Part shown: positions 24,801-33,944 of the stretch, piece by piece | Layout: the number at the start of each line of letters is the position of its first letter | How positions within the stretch are numbered: the first letter of the stretch is position 1 | DNA from: Hypericum androsaemum | Lineage: Eukaryota > Streptophyta > Magnoliopsida > Malpighiales > Hypericaceae | Assembly: GCA_963995505.1 (NCBI GenBank) | Contig: OZ023197.1 | Coordinates: forward strand, 12,584,475 to 12,648,474 | Direction: 5' to 3' | Length of the DNA: 64,000 nt | Notes under the pieces: generated by a model | What the model saw: the letters and a program-made list of their open reading frames with translations, nothing else | Told to the model about the DNA's origin: nothing | Databases searched by the model: none | Translations under genes and position numbers: made by a program

Positions 24801-27800
24801 AAAAATTAGTTAATTTTTGAACTAATTTTTTGAAATTATTAAGATAATTTCAAGAACTTGAATATTTTTTGAATTTAATTAGATAAATGTATTTTATTCA
24901 ATTAATATTCAATTAATATTGATAAAAAAAGTATAAGTTAATTTTTTATTTAAGTTTTTAAGATTATTAAAATAATTTTAAAGTCTTGAATATATTTTGG
25001 AATAAGTTCTGAAATATATTGAACATAATATACAATTACATTTAAGAATCTTGAATTGAACAGATTCTTTGAGTATGTGTTCATCCTTTGATTAAAAATT
25101 ATGTATTTTTGATCATTGGGTAAATATGTGTATTGACCCAAAATTAACCTGCATATGTTGCAGATTAACGATGATGAAATATAAGACGGTTGTGTACCAA
25201 AATTTTTGTGCACGTGAAATACGTGAAGGTATACTCAAGTGTCGCATTTCAAGTCGACAACCAAAGGACGATATGTATGTTCTAATGGAACATATAGAGA
25301 AAGTTCATCAAAAGATGCAGGATTGCATCTGGGCAGGAGGATACGACCATGGAGAGGATTGGCCTTCCATGTTCAGTGATCTTTTGATCACACTCAGGAT
25401 TAAGAAAAAAAATAGAATTTTTCCTACAACCTGAGGATTGTTCACACTGAGATGTACTGGCAGGATTAGTCTTTTATTTACAGAATAAAAGACTTCTGGA
25501 GGAAATGATCCCCAATCCTCCTATGGAACTACGTAGTGGACGCACCTATCTCAGTTATGACTGTTTGAATCCTCTTAGGTCTATAAATAGATCCTTAATG
25601 TATTTTAGTATGTCTTGTTGAAAGTTTCCATATACATATGTCATTTTTGGGAAACTTTGTTATATACTAGGTATTCATAGAAGCTTTATATACATATGTG
25701 TGTATTCAAAACTTCATGTATATCCTTGTATATATAAATAAAAGGCTTGTGAGCTTTTTATTTTGTGATTATATAATGTGTTTATTTGATTGCTCGTGTT
25801 ATATCCACTTGTATTTACTATCAAAGAACTTATGATGATTAAAGTTTGAGATTAATTCTTGAAGGGTAAGGGGAAACACACCCGTGACCTACTTTAAATT
25901 TGATATTAGTCAAGGACTTTATATCATTCGGAGTTATAACGTATAGTAAATTTGTATCGTATTGCTAATAATGACTCTTTAATTTTTTGTTTATAATTCC
26001 CGTTAGTTATATCGATTGCTTCCAAATCGATTGTCGCTGAGCTCAACAAGGAGTTGAAGCTTAGAAAAAAAGAAAGTTTAACATCAAGAAAGTCAGATGT
26101 TACAACTGTCAAAGGAAATGTCATTTCGCTAAAGATTGCATGGAAGAAAAGAAGGTACATCAGATTCACTCATATGTGAGTAAATTATATGTATCTAGTA
26201 CTGTTCTTCTATCTGAAACTCATCCTATGTGGGTGATTGATTCAGGAGCGACCGACCATGTAACAAAAGATCGTGAAGCTTTTGTTGATTTTCGACGGTT
26301 GTCGGTAAGAGCACAATACATTTTTGTTGGTAACAACACACGAGTGGATGTTAAGGGTATGGGTACATGTAAATTGAAACTGCATCATGGACGTACCCTA
26401 TTTCTACATGATGTGATGTTTGCTCCAGAAATTTTCCGGAACTTAATTTCTGTCTCAGCCTTGATGGCTCTTGGCTTTCGATTGCTGTTTGAGAATAGTT
26501 CTGTACAGTTGTTTTTAGAACACATTTTTTATGGATCTAGTTTTAAATCAGGTGGTTTCTTAATTATGGATGTTGATCAGTTATCAAAATCTTGTTTTTC
26601 CTTAGTTAGTAATGTGCAAACGTCTCGAGATGACGTTAATTTGTGGCATTCTAGATTGGGCCATATTGGTCATGATTGGATGAATCGTCTAGCTAAGGCA
26701 GGACTATTAGGTAATTTAGAAAAAAGCTATTTTACCTACATGTGAACGATGTCTAGAAGGAAAATTGATAAGAAAATCATTTGGTAAAGGAACTAGAGCC
26801 ACCTTTCCACTGCAGTTAATTCATTCTGATGTTTGTGGTCCAATGAATGTGAGGGCTAGACATGGAGCGTATTATATCATCACATTTATAGACGACTATA
26901 GTAAGTATGGTCAAGTCTATTTGATTCCTCACAAATCTGAAGCATTTAGTTGTTTCAAGATTTTTATGAATTTCGCTCAGAATCAACATGATAGAAAGAT
27001 TAAAGCCTTACGAACAGATCATCGCCGTGAGTATCTTTCTGATGAATTTAATACTCTGTGCCAAGAAAAATAAATTGAACATTAGTTGTCCATTCCTTCT
27101 TGACATGGTTAGATCTATGATGGCTGAGGCAAATTTTCCTATATCATTTTATGGCGATGCGCTCCTTACCGCCGCATATGTTCTAAACCGAGTCCCCTCT
27201 AAATCTGTCGCCACCACCCCTTACGAAATGTGGACAGGTCGAAAACCCGATCTAAGCTACTTAAGACCGTGGGGTCCATTCTACCTCTAGTTCTTTCGGT
27301 AAATTAGGACCGAGAGGTAGAAAGAGTATCTTTATAAGATACTCTGAAGTATCAAAGGGATACGTTTTCGTAGGTGAACTCGAAAGTGACAAGTGACATC
27401 TCGTGAGGAGAAATTGGGAGACGTGAGTAGTGATCTTATGTTATACGAAATTGATGAGGCAGAATCATCTCACATTGGCAAAGGAATTGAAGAATTCCGT
27501 TCGGGAAGGATGAATCGCTCCCGAAAAGATCCCTCCAACCAAGTGGGAGAATTATGGAGGAAAATCAAGTTTTTCCATCTCAAAACGATCTGGTAGTTCA
27601 CGATCCTAGTGTGAGTACATTTCCAAATTCTAGTGGGAGTATGGATTATCCCTTTAGTGGGAGTACTATTCCTAGTTTTGATGAATATATTAGAGATGTT
27701 TATCAAAATCGTGAACTTCATAGAACCAAAAGAACTAGCATTCCACGCAAACGATTTGAGGTTGAATGCGCTGGTAATGCTTTCTTGGTATCATTGAAAG

Positions 27801-30800
27801 ATAACAATGGTCCAAGTGAGATTCTTTTGACAATCCTACAAGATGAGAATGAACCCAAGAATGTTTCTGCTGCTCTATCATCTCCTAATAAAAATGAATG
27901 GATTAAAGCAATGGAGGAAGAGATGGCTTCGATGACGAAAAATCATGTTTGGGAATTGGTTGATCTGCCTAGTGGACATAGGGCAATTGGGAACAAGTGG
28001 GTTCTCAAGATTAAGCGTAAAGCAGATGGCTGTATCGAAAGGTACAAAGCTCGCTTAGTTGCCCAAGGATTCAAACAACAGGAAGGAATAGACTATGAGG
28101 AGACTTTCGCATCTGTTGTGAGATTTACATCCATTAGGATAATTCTGGCTATGGTGGCAAATTTAGACCTTGAGCTACATCAAATGGATGTCAAGACTGC
28201 TTTTCTCAATGGAGAATTGGATGAAGAAATCTAAATGATTCAGCTAGAGGGCTACATCCAAAAAGGCTGCGAACGTAAAGTTTGCAAATTGATGAGATTA
28301 ATTTATGGCCTTAAACAGTCTACTAGACAATGGTACATTCGCTTTTATAATACGATCATGTCGCATGATTTTAAAATGATAGACGAAGACCAATGTGTCT
28401 ATTTGAAATGTTTGGATAATAAGTTTGTCATTATTACACTATATGTAGATGACATACTGATAGTTGAAAATGAAAATGACAATGGATATCTTAATGAGCT
28501 CAAAGTTTGGTTTTTGTCCAACTTTGAAAGAAAGATATGGGTGAAGCTAATTACATTCTCGGAGTTAAGATTACGAGAAATCGCTCGAAAAGGCTATTAT
28601 CTCTTTCACAAGAGACATATATCCATAAAGTAGTAGAGCGATTTAATTGTAATAATAGTAATCACAAGTTTGTCCCGATTGCCAAAGGCCATTATCTTAA
28701 TAAAAATATGTGTCCTATAACAGCTCAACAGTTAAGGGATATGATGAAAATTCCTTATGCTAATGCAGTTGGTTGTCTAATGTACGCAATGTTGTGTACA
28801 AGACCAGACATTTGCTATACTGTCGGTATAGCTAGTAGATATCAGTCTAATCCAGGTCAAGCACATTGGAAAGCAGTTAAGGAAATTATGAAATACTTGA
28901 ATACGACTGCAGAATACTCACTGGTTTATCAAGGTCAAGACCTGATATTGAGAGGTTACACCGATGCTGATTGGGGTGGTGATGTGGATGAGAATAAATC
29001 TACATCTAGATATTTTTTCATGCTTGACGGAGGTGCTATTTCGTGGAGTAGCAAGAAACAAAAGTGTGTTTCTCTGTCAACTATGGAAGCTGAGTACGTT
29101 GCTTCTGCGGCAGCTGTACAAGAAGCAATATGATTGAAGAGATTTCTAAACCATTTATCCCTAACCAACTCAAAAGGACCAGTGAGTTTATTTTGTGATA
29201 ATCAAGCGTCAATAGTTTTTGCTAAAGATCCTAGATACCATAGCAGAGCAAAGCATATTGGCATTCAGTATCACTTTATTAGGGATATGATTATACATAA
29301 GGAGGTCAGTATAAAACATATGTCTACGCAAGATATGATAGCGGATCATATGACCAAGGTTGTATCCAGAGATGTGTTTGAAAAATACGTCAGATCCCTA
29401 AGTTTGCGTAGACACTGATGTTTTTTGTACATGTTGTAATAAATCAGTTGTTCAAATATAACATGGTTGTTCTAGCAATACGAATGTTTGAATGTTGTTC
29501 TGGGAAATATTTACCAGAGCATGTGAGACAGAAAAGTAACCCACTCACACGGGTATTTACCTCAGTGGGAGTCAACGAGTTAATTCCTTGTTGAGATGAG
29601 GCAGTTTTATGAACATTATTACATCGAGTGCCTGTTCTAAAATGTTAATGTCGTCTTAACTACAAGAGAAGTTCTTGTTAAAGTGCGAGATTTGTGATAA
29701 TGCAAGCATCTGTTGCTGCATTGCATTTTTTGTAAATCCAGATGATAAGAAATAAGTGAAACTTATCATTAATCTGTCTATATAGCCTAGAGCAGTTTTT
29801 AGTAAACTAAAGTCGTTGTTCAGTAAAATATCTAGACTGATGCTCTAGTATGATGTTTAATTATGAATTACATGCGCTCCTTTTTTTCAAAGGAATGAAC
29901 ATCATAAAACGTGGACTGTACAATGTTTGCTTTGTCGACCAATGGATGGGAAATCATAAAGTGATTTATGTTTCCCTGGTGTGACACCAATTCCAAAAAA
30001 ATATGTTTTTCGATTCACTATCCTCATGATCCTTAACGTATTTTGAAAATATGATTCTGTGCTGCTAGCTTGAAAAGTCTATGAAAATGTCATAATTCAT
30101 TATTCGACCTGGCAAGACTGACTAGAAAAGCAGGCTTTATCATGATGGAAGAAATATTTATAAAGGAGAAGGTTCTTCATCAATCACATTCCTAAGTTTC
30201 GTTGTTCAATGGTGCGCACCTATTGTGTTGAGAGTAATACAATATTGAACACGATTAAATTGTTTGGAATCACATATGCAAACAATGGAATATGAGATGA
30301 GACCTAGGATAAGGCATACCTTACGTAATGAGAATGTCGAGATGCTATCATTCAAGTAGCCCGTGTGTGTGTGCTCTTGAGTTTAGCTACGTGATGTATG
30401 CTGATCGCACGAAATTTTTGCTAAACATAAGCTGAGACATTGTTGATTATGATCATAATGTGTGAGTGGGAGATGTTGGACCTAGGGCCCAATAGTCACC
30501 CATTATTGGGCAAAAATGGGCCCAGGCCCATTAGGCCCAAAAGTACGCCACGTGGCAAATCTACTGAGTAGCTTCGCCACGTGGCAAAGCTAATGGGTAG
30601 CTTCGCCACGTGGCAAACGCGTGCTTCGACACTTGGCACCACGTGGGTGACACGTGGCGCACATGTGAGAGTCGGACCTCCCTATAAAAGGGAGAAAGAG
30701 CTGGTGACCATATTGTAGTTATCCTATTCTAATACACACATCAGAGGACTTGTTACAGATTAGTTCCAGTAGTTCTCAGATTTTGCAAAGTAAGAAAACT

Positions 30801-31188
30801 CGTGGAAATCGTTTACGTATCCGATCCGTTTGTGATCGTAAACCATCGGTGACAATATCTCGTTATCCGATCCTGTGTGAAGCACGCTAGAACAAGTAAG
30901 TCTTGTTATTTATTAATGAATTTATTTCATTAATTAGGAGATAATTAACTCATAATTATGTGTTAATTATGGGTCACATTCTTCAATTAAGAAAAAAGTT
31001 TACTTTAATATTAAGTAATTTAAAGTTTTTAGACATTGATATTGTGCAGTTTAAAGCGTATCAATTAAGAATAAAACACATTAGCAAGAACAAAGTACCT
31101 GTTGAAGATAATGCATCTCTTTAATTTCTTTGAAACTCAATCCTTTTTGGGTGGATGATCTGCTATTTAAGATTCTGTCCTGTTCCCC
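9805..31188 (-). CDS. C-terminal half of a split CYP88-like cytochrome P450 (five exons)
   Basis: Five minus-strand exons join in frame: 31099-31188, 18443-18518, 18220-18326, 10144-10265 and 9805-9898 (489 nt, 162 residues plus stop). They encode the J/K region (STQKGLSFKEIKEM), K-helix ExxR (VFDETLRL), a GYHIPKGWRV strand, NPSRW, the heme loop GFGRGSRICPG with its cysteine, and a CYP88-type tail (FPLPIPKDKCLAKI). All junctions are GT-AG and phases agree. Order and motifs match the CYP88 family of the CYP85 clan, whose best known members are ent-kaurenoic acid oxidases of gibberellin synthesis and a triterpene oxidase; the substrate here is unknown. The missing N-terminal part lies on the opposite strand at 48923-50735. 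Two large LTR elements occupy the first and third introns of this half. No frame-destroying lesion was seen in these exons. Confidence 0.85.
10144..10265 (-). CDS. CYP88-like exon 7 (heme-binding)
   Basis: Acceptor ttacag and donor gtgagc bound the exon. It encodes GLIGFGRGSRICPGADIAK followed by LHHILLNY, which fits the FxxGxRxCxG heme signature. If the donor were ignored the frame would run straight into a TGA, so the splice is needed and sensible. Confidence 0.88.
10385..10847 (+). repeat. 5' LTR of copia element 1
   Basis: Starts tattag (degenerate TG) and ends ttca. U3 contains an internal direct repeat (the gtgggagtc-tgaggtgg phrase occurs twice) and one CACGTG box. A caagtaagt motif lies at 10786-10794, close to the end. 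Confidence 0.9.
10848..12454 (+). other. Leader of copia element 1
   Basis: Contains the primer site and a long leader without recognisable coding sequence. Around 12297-12355 a 28-bp phrase with gatgtatcagctcgtagg is duplicated in tandem. The stretch near 12110-12230 resembles the sequence just upstream of the leader ORF in the other copia families. Confidence 0.6.
12455..12793 (+). pseudogene. Relic of the pre-gag leader ORF (element 1)
   Basis: It encodes MFKDLQVMLKI, then THRDAMRPLI and PMKLRDGLIVSHF. These align with the second half of the unrecognised leader ORFs at 25126-25560, 22713-23231 (minus) and 53099-53671 (MFxDLLxTLxI, HRDAxxGLI, ELRSGxxIxRY). The first half is too decayed to read. 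No function is known to me. Confidence 0.6.
13150..16630 (+). pseudogene. Decayed gag-pol of copia element 1
   Basis: Pieces in order: gag (AGHTLNVDEIQ near 13230), a decayed zinc knuckle (CFNYHKKGHFATGC near 13579-13622, second cysteine changed), integrase (SRFDHIDQVRINCLAKAELK near 14140), connection region, RT fragments (15200-15960) and RNase H (16380-16630, ending like DVFEKYVR). Stops and frameshifts occur throughout, so no protein is made. Confidence 0.8.
16631..17708 (+). other. 3' untranslated region of copia element 1
   Basis: Similar in layout to the 3' region of the other copia copies here (ccctggtgtgagacc-, gacctggcaaggctgac-like phrases). It ends with the polypurine tract gggaga just before the 3' LTR. 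A 45-bp phrase with acaatagtgaacagg near 17400-17470 is tandemly duplicated. Confidence 0.65.
17709..18212 (+). repeat. 3' LTR of copia element 1
   Basis: Starts tattag directly after gggaga and ends ttca, followed by aactt. It matches the 5' LTR along its length and retains the 37 bp that the 5' copy lost. Confidence 0.9.
18220..18326 (-). CDS. CYP88-like exon 6
   Basis: Encodes YHIPKGWRVCLSSRAEHM and DPKSFNPSRWA, the region from strand beta-1/2 to the PERF-equivalent (here PSRW). The donor GTAAGT (18219-18214) is intact; the next base is shared with the duplicated target site of copia element 1. Confidence 0.85.
18443..18518 (-). CDS. CYP88-like exon 5 (K-helix)
   Basis: Encodes VFDETLRLSIQFLFFRVAKE then DVNIN, with the invariant ExxR of the K-helix. 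Acceptor atgcag and donor gttagt are present. It ends in phase 1 and matches the start of exon 6. Confidence 0.85.
18560..19048 (+). repeat. LTR-a of the family A composite
   Basis: Starts tgctag and ends ttca. It has four CACGTG boxes in U3, a TATA box (ctataaaag, 18750-18758), and a short deletion that removes the gtaagt motif kept by LTR-b and LTR-c. The primer site tggtatcagagc follows at 19051-19062. Confidence 0.88.
19063..20045 (+). other. Leader of the first internal region and palindromic junction
   Basis: The leader runs in plus orientation to about 19935. Sequence at 19855-19935 (ggttcttggttcgacc, caaaattgg) then recurs inverted at 19970-20045, making an imperfect hairpin. At about 20046 it joins directly to minus-strand RT sequence. 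Confidence 0.75.
20046..21975 (-). pseudogene. Inverted copia pol (protease, integrase, partial RT)
   Basis: Minus strand, from right to left: protease DSGTTDHVTKDREAF and VGNNTRVDVKGMGTC near 21750-21930, HHCC/pre-integrase (RMNRLAKAGLLGNLEKA), integrase core (TDRGREYL, PQQNGVAERRNRT near 21040-21190), connection region, and the N-terminal part of RT (WELVDLPSGRRAIGNK near 20150). Frameshifts break it, and the rest of RT and RNase H is absent. Confidence 0.85.
21960..22274 (-). pseudogene. Inverted copia gag, N-terminal part
   Basis: It begins MSIAFKSIVAELNKELKLNC and continues DNYDNWSMKILYVLEQQDV and FRVYDNAKDLWDALKERFG. It then jumps directly into the protease region, so the rest of gag and the zinc knuckle are deleted. 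A plausible acceptor-like gttag lies a few bases before the ATG. Confidence 0.8.
22713..23231 (-). pseudogene. Inverted pre-gag leader ORF (family A)
   Basis: Minus strand: REIREGILKCRISSRQPKDD then EHIENVHQKMQDYIWA, a TGA, then GYDHGEDWPSMFSDLLITLR and HRDALAGLVF, PPMELRSGRMIRRY. The stop replaces the glycine codon present in the copy at 25126. The domain is not one I recognise. It lies between leader and gag and is conserved in three copia groups in this window. Confidence 0.75.
23379..23411 (+). other. Polypurine tract before LTR-b
   Basis: Plus-strand 3' end sequence (gattatgatcaataatg, gagtgggaga) abuts the LTR start. It marks the right breakpoint where the inverted internal region rejoins normal orientation (about 23376-23378). 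Confidence 0.75.
23412..23905 (+). repeat. LTR-b (middle LTR) of the family A composite
   Basis: tgttgg start, ttca end, TATA box (ctataaaag) near 23602, and caagtaagt at 23813-23821. It is followed by the primer site tggtatcagagc at 23908-23919. Confidence 0.88.
23920..25125 (+). other. Leader of the second internal region
   Basis: AT-rich leader homologous to 19063-19935, containing a GC-rich island (24300-24600, cgacgtcgc, cgccggcgacc) shared with the leader of the family B element at 52600-52880. No protein was recognised. Confidence 0.6.
25126..25560 (+). pseudogene. Pre-gag leader ORF (family A, second copy)
   Basis: The first part is open: REIREGILKCRISSRQPKDD, EHIEKVHQKMQDCIWAGGYD, DWPSMFSDLLITLRI. 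One extra A in a run near 25405-25415 shifts the frame before the HRDA-like and ELRSG segments, which are still legible in the next frame. Compared with the copy at 22713-23231, most differences are synonymous or conservative by eye. Confidence 0.75.
26015..26160 (+). pseudogene. Internally deleted copia gag with zinc knuckle
   Basis: The first residues of gag (IVAELNKELKL) are joined to the C-terminal zinc knuckle CYNCQRKCHFAKDC, so most of the capsid domain is deleted. The C-x2-C-x4-H-x4-C pattern is intact. Confidence 0.75.
26161..29418 (+). pseudogene. Copia pol (protease, integrase, RT, RNase H), family A
   Basis: Domains in normal order: protease (MWVIDSGATDHVTKDREAF), HHCC and pre-integrase (LWHSRLGHIGHDW), integrase (DVCGPMNVRARHGA), RT (GFKQQEGIDYEETFA, MDVKTAFLNGELDEEI, TLYVDDILIVE) and RNase H (YTDADWGGDVDENKS, FCDNQASIVFAKDPRYHSRA). 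Lesions include frameshifts near 26725 and 27070, a TAA at about 28232, a frameshift near 28530 and a TGA replacing a Trp at about 29131. The Asp-rich catalytic motifs survive but no continuous protein does. Confidence 0.9.
29419..30473 (+). other. 3' untranslated region of the second internal region
   Basis: A long (about 1.05 kb) 3' region without coding sequence, similar to those of the other copia copies. It ends in the purine tract gagtgggaga before LTR-c. Confidence 0.7.
30474..30985 (+). repeat. LTR-c (outer 3' LTR) of the family A composite
   Basis: tgttgg start and ttca end. U3 has five CACGTG boxes between about 30545 and 30660, then a TATA box (ctataaaag near 30682). caagtaagt lies at 30893-30901. 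It is followed by host DNA beginning with the target duplication attaa. Confidence 0.9.
31099..31188 (-). CDS. CYP88-like exon 4
   Basis: Acceptor atcacag and donor gtactt bound exactly 30 codons: GEQDRILNSRSSTQKGLSFK then EIKEMHYLQQ. This is the J-helix to K-helix approach of CYP88 enzymes. It starts in phase 0 with the residues expected after an I-helix exon ending in MAK, which is how the exon at 50482-50735 ends on the other strand. Confidence 0.85.
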
Positions 31189-32074
31189 CTGTGATAAAAT
31201 AAAGTTAATTAAGATTTGCACATAATTTGACTATCCGAGGGATAAGGAGTATATTCACGCCGTACAATAAAGATGTGATCAATGATGATAGATATTTTCT
31301 AAAAGCATTTCTTTGCAAATACACCTTTTTAAGTTTTTACGGACCGTAAATGTGAATAAGTTTAAGCTTTTGAATGCATCTATAGTGGTGATTCTGTTCG
31401 TCGGTTGCTGCCTAGAAAACTAGTGCAATCCAACTATGTACTCTCATTAATTTTTAGGTTAAAAGTCAAATTTACTTTTTTTTTATTTTGTGATTTGATA
31501 GATGTTTTAAAACCGGATGATATCAATTTTACCTTAGACTATGTACATCAGCAAACTTCAACCATGTTTGGCCCTTTATTATATTATTAAAAAATAAATA
31601 AAGGAAAAGGAAAAGCAAAGTTTGGCGAGAATTGGTTGTCAGCCAATCTGTGCTCGCGCGCGGGTTGGTCGGCCAATTAGATTTTTTTTTTACTTATCTA
31701 TCTAGTTTCACTTGGCATAATGTTATTCGTTAAAATAGATTTTCTAGGATAATAATTTTGTGTTTATCTAAACTGCTTTAGCAAAATTAAATAAAAATAA
31801 TATAAAAATTTTTATTTTTTAAATCTCTATAAATATAGTCCAATGTTAACAATATTTAATAGTGTTATTGATAATTAAATTATTTTCGTATTATATAATT
31901 TTAATCTAAACAAATGGAAGTAGATAATATGTGGATGATAGATAAATTAATTGTTTATTCTGTGAACTGAGTTGCTCCTATGGGTAGGAAAACATGTAGT
32001 TGGGTTGGATTGGGTATGGATAAGAGAGAAATTAATAGTTTATTCCGTGACTTGGGTTGGGTGGATCACTGATG
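31189..32074. other. AT-rich spacer, candidate inversion breakpoint region
   Basis: No coding sequence was recognised on either strand. It should contain the left breakpoint if the CYP88-like gene was split by inversion. A cgcgcgcggg patch lies near 31654. The last nine bases are the target duplication of the next element. Confidence 0.5.
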
Positions 32075-32438
32075 GGGACCGGATTTTGGCCTCCAGGACC
32101 AAATCCAGCACGGTGCTGGAGGATTTTTATTGAATGACACGCCGGGACTATTTTGCAAAAATGTAGAAATACGGGGTACAAAATAAAAAAAGCCCACAAC
32201 CATTGAATCATAACTGGGTAAACTATTGAATCGTAACTGAGTAAACCATTGAATCGTAACTGGGTAACTGGGACGGACCCCGATTTATCCGGGACGGGAA
32301 AAAATGGATCATTGAATCATAACTAGGTAGACCATTGAATCATAATTAAGTGAACTATTGAATCATAACTAAATCAACCATTGAATCGTCCAGGACGGTC
32401 CTGGTTGGATTTGGCCTTCCAGGACCAAATCCGCTCCC
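32075..32438. mobile_element. 364-bp MITE with 9-bp target duplication
   Basis: Ends gggaccggattttgg and ccaaatccgctccc are inverted repeats. The flanks are tcactgatg at 32066-32074 and 32439-32447. The nine-base duplication suggests the Mutator superfamily. The centre repeats a ccattgaatc-taact phrase several times. Confidence 0.85.
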
Positions 32439-32727
32439 TCACTGATGTGAGTAGTCTTAGTGACAATCAAGTGACACACTCTAACTCAGCTCTCTCACAT
32501 GTTTTGTCGGATCATTAATTTTATTAGTGTGTCATATCACATCCATAATTTTAACTGCTTAACATGTCACCTCCCTGTGATTAATATGGATTTTCTAGCT
32601 CATTCGTCAAAACCATGCGACCTAATTAATGTCGGAGAAAAAAATGCAAACAAAGTCATGAAAGATGGTCAATTGTCGACTGTTTCCAAAGTTACATCTT
32701 CAAATGATTCGAATTTGAGACCAAAGT

Positions 32728-33140
32728 GATTAACCTAGTGATAGCTGTTGAGAATCTCACATCGGTTAAAACACGAGCGGGGACAAATTTATACCATTTT
32801 AAAATCTCCATATCCAACTTAAAAACCTCAAGGTAATTGGTTGGTAGATTTTTCACACTTATAAACTTGCCCGCCATTCGTGTTTTAACCGATGTGGGAT
32901 TCAACACGCCCCCTCAAACGAGACCCATTCGGTCGAAGATTGCACTGGCTTTGACTTCACCAAAGTGCGAGAAATGGGGGTCGTGCGAGCTCAACAATGG
33001 GCACGGGAGATCAACCCGCTCTGATACCATATTAAAATCTCAATATCCAACCCAAAATCTTAAGACAATGACTTGGTAAATTTTCCACATGTATAAACTT
33101 GCCCTGGGGGCAATTTTAATCAATGTGAGATTCTCAACAA
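32728..33140 (-). mobile_element. TRIM-like short LTR element with flanking inverted copy
   Basis: Two direct repeats of about 110 bp (32797-32906 and 33030-33140) share atatccaac, cacttataaacttgccc-like and gggattcaaca-like phrases. Between them, next to the right repeat, ctctgatacca is the complement of an LTR primer site. This is the architecture of a terminal-repeat-in-miniature element on the minus strand. The first 65 bp (gttgagaatctcacatcgg) are an inverted piece of the repeat end. There is no coding sequence. Confidence 0.65.
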
Positions 33141-33944
33141 TAGCTACAATGGTAGCAAACGCATCAAGGGTCGTTGAAGCCTAAATTCATTTTTTTTTCC
33201 TAATAGAAATTTCACGTATTGGATCCAATTAATGAATATGCTACCATATGGCATTTAGCCAACGTGTAAGAATTGACGGAAGTTCGGGTATATCTTTTCG
33301 GAAAAAAAATTTAACATTTAATAAAACTTAGTGAATATGCTGCCTCAATTATGTGGTAGTGTCTTGTCTACACCAACTCACAATGGGTGATGGAGAATCT
33401 TATACCTTATCTTATAGCACATACGGCCACACTCAAGTGTGCTGGCTCATGTGATGTGATGTGACTGCAGCGAGTAGAGGGAATTTGGAAAAATCCACAA
33501 TCACAAAGGACCAAATTCTAACAACACTAGCCCTAATTTTTTTAATAAAAAAAACAGGAAGTGTTCCGTACTTACTAAGTCATATTAATTTATGTGTGCA
33601 TTTGGCGGAGTTATAAACAGTTGCAAACTCGCTTTGCCAAGTTCGAACTGCATTCTTACGACTCATACGAGACACTTACGTTAAACTAGATCAGTCTCAC
33701 ATTATAAACTATAAACTTGGCCCTTAATTTTTTTTAGATAGATTAAATTTTATATACCCCAATATTTACACTAAGTAGTACAAAAATTAATTCTACTTGT
33801 TAATTACATGTCTAGTCTTCTCTATCATATAGAAATTCCTAATATTATTATAGTAAGTTTTTTATATAAAAGGAATATTATAAAAATAAGTCGGTGTCCA
33901 TGTTGGATGTTGGTGCATATACTTTCCGTGAGACACTCAAGATT
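33141..33944. other. AT-rich spacer
   Basis: I saw no gene, RNA or clear repeat here. Confidence 0.5.

Larger units (their letters stand above)
18555..30990 (+). mobile_element. Three-LTR copia composite (family A) with one target duplication
   Basis: Three LTRs in plus orientation lie at 18560-19048, 23412-23905 and 30474-30985. The outermost ends are flanked by the 5-bp duplication attaa (18555-18559 and 30986-30990), so the outer LTRs belong to one insertion. The first internal region (about 20046-23378) is inverted and the second (23906-30473) is in normal orientation. Both have different gag deletions and several stops. The composite lies in the intron between exons 4 and 5 of the minus-strand CYP88-like gene. 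Confidence 0.88.
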
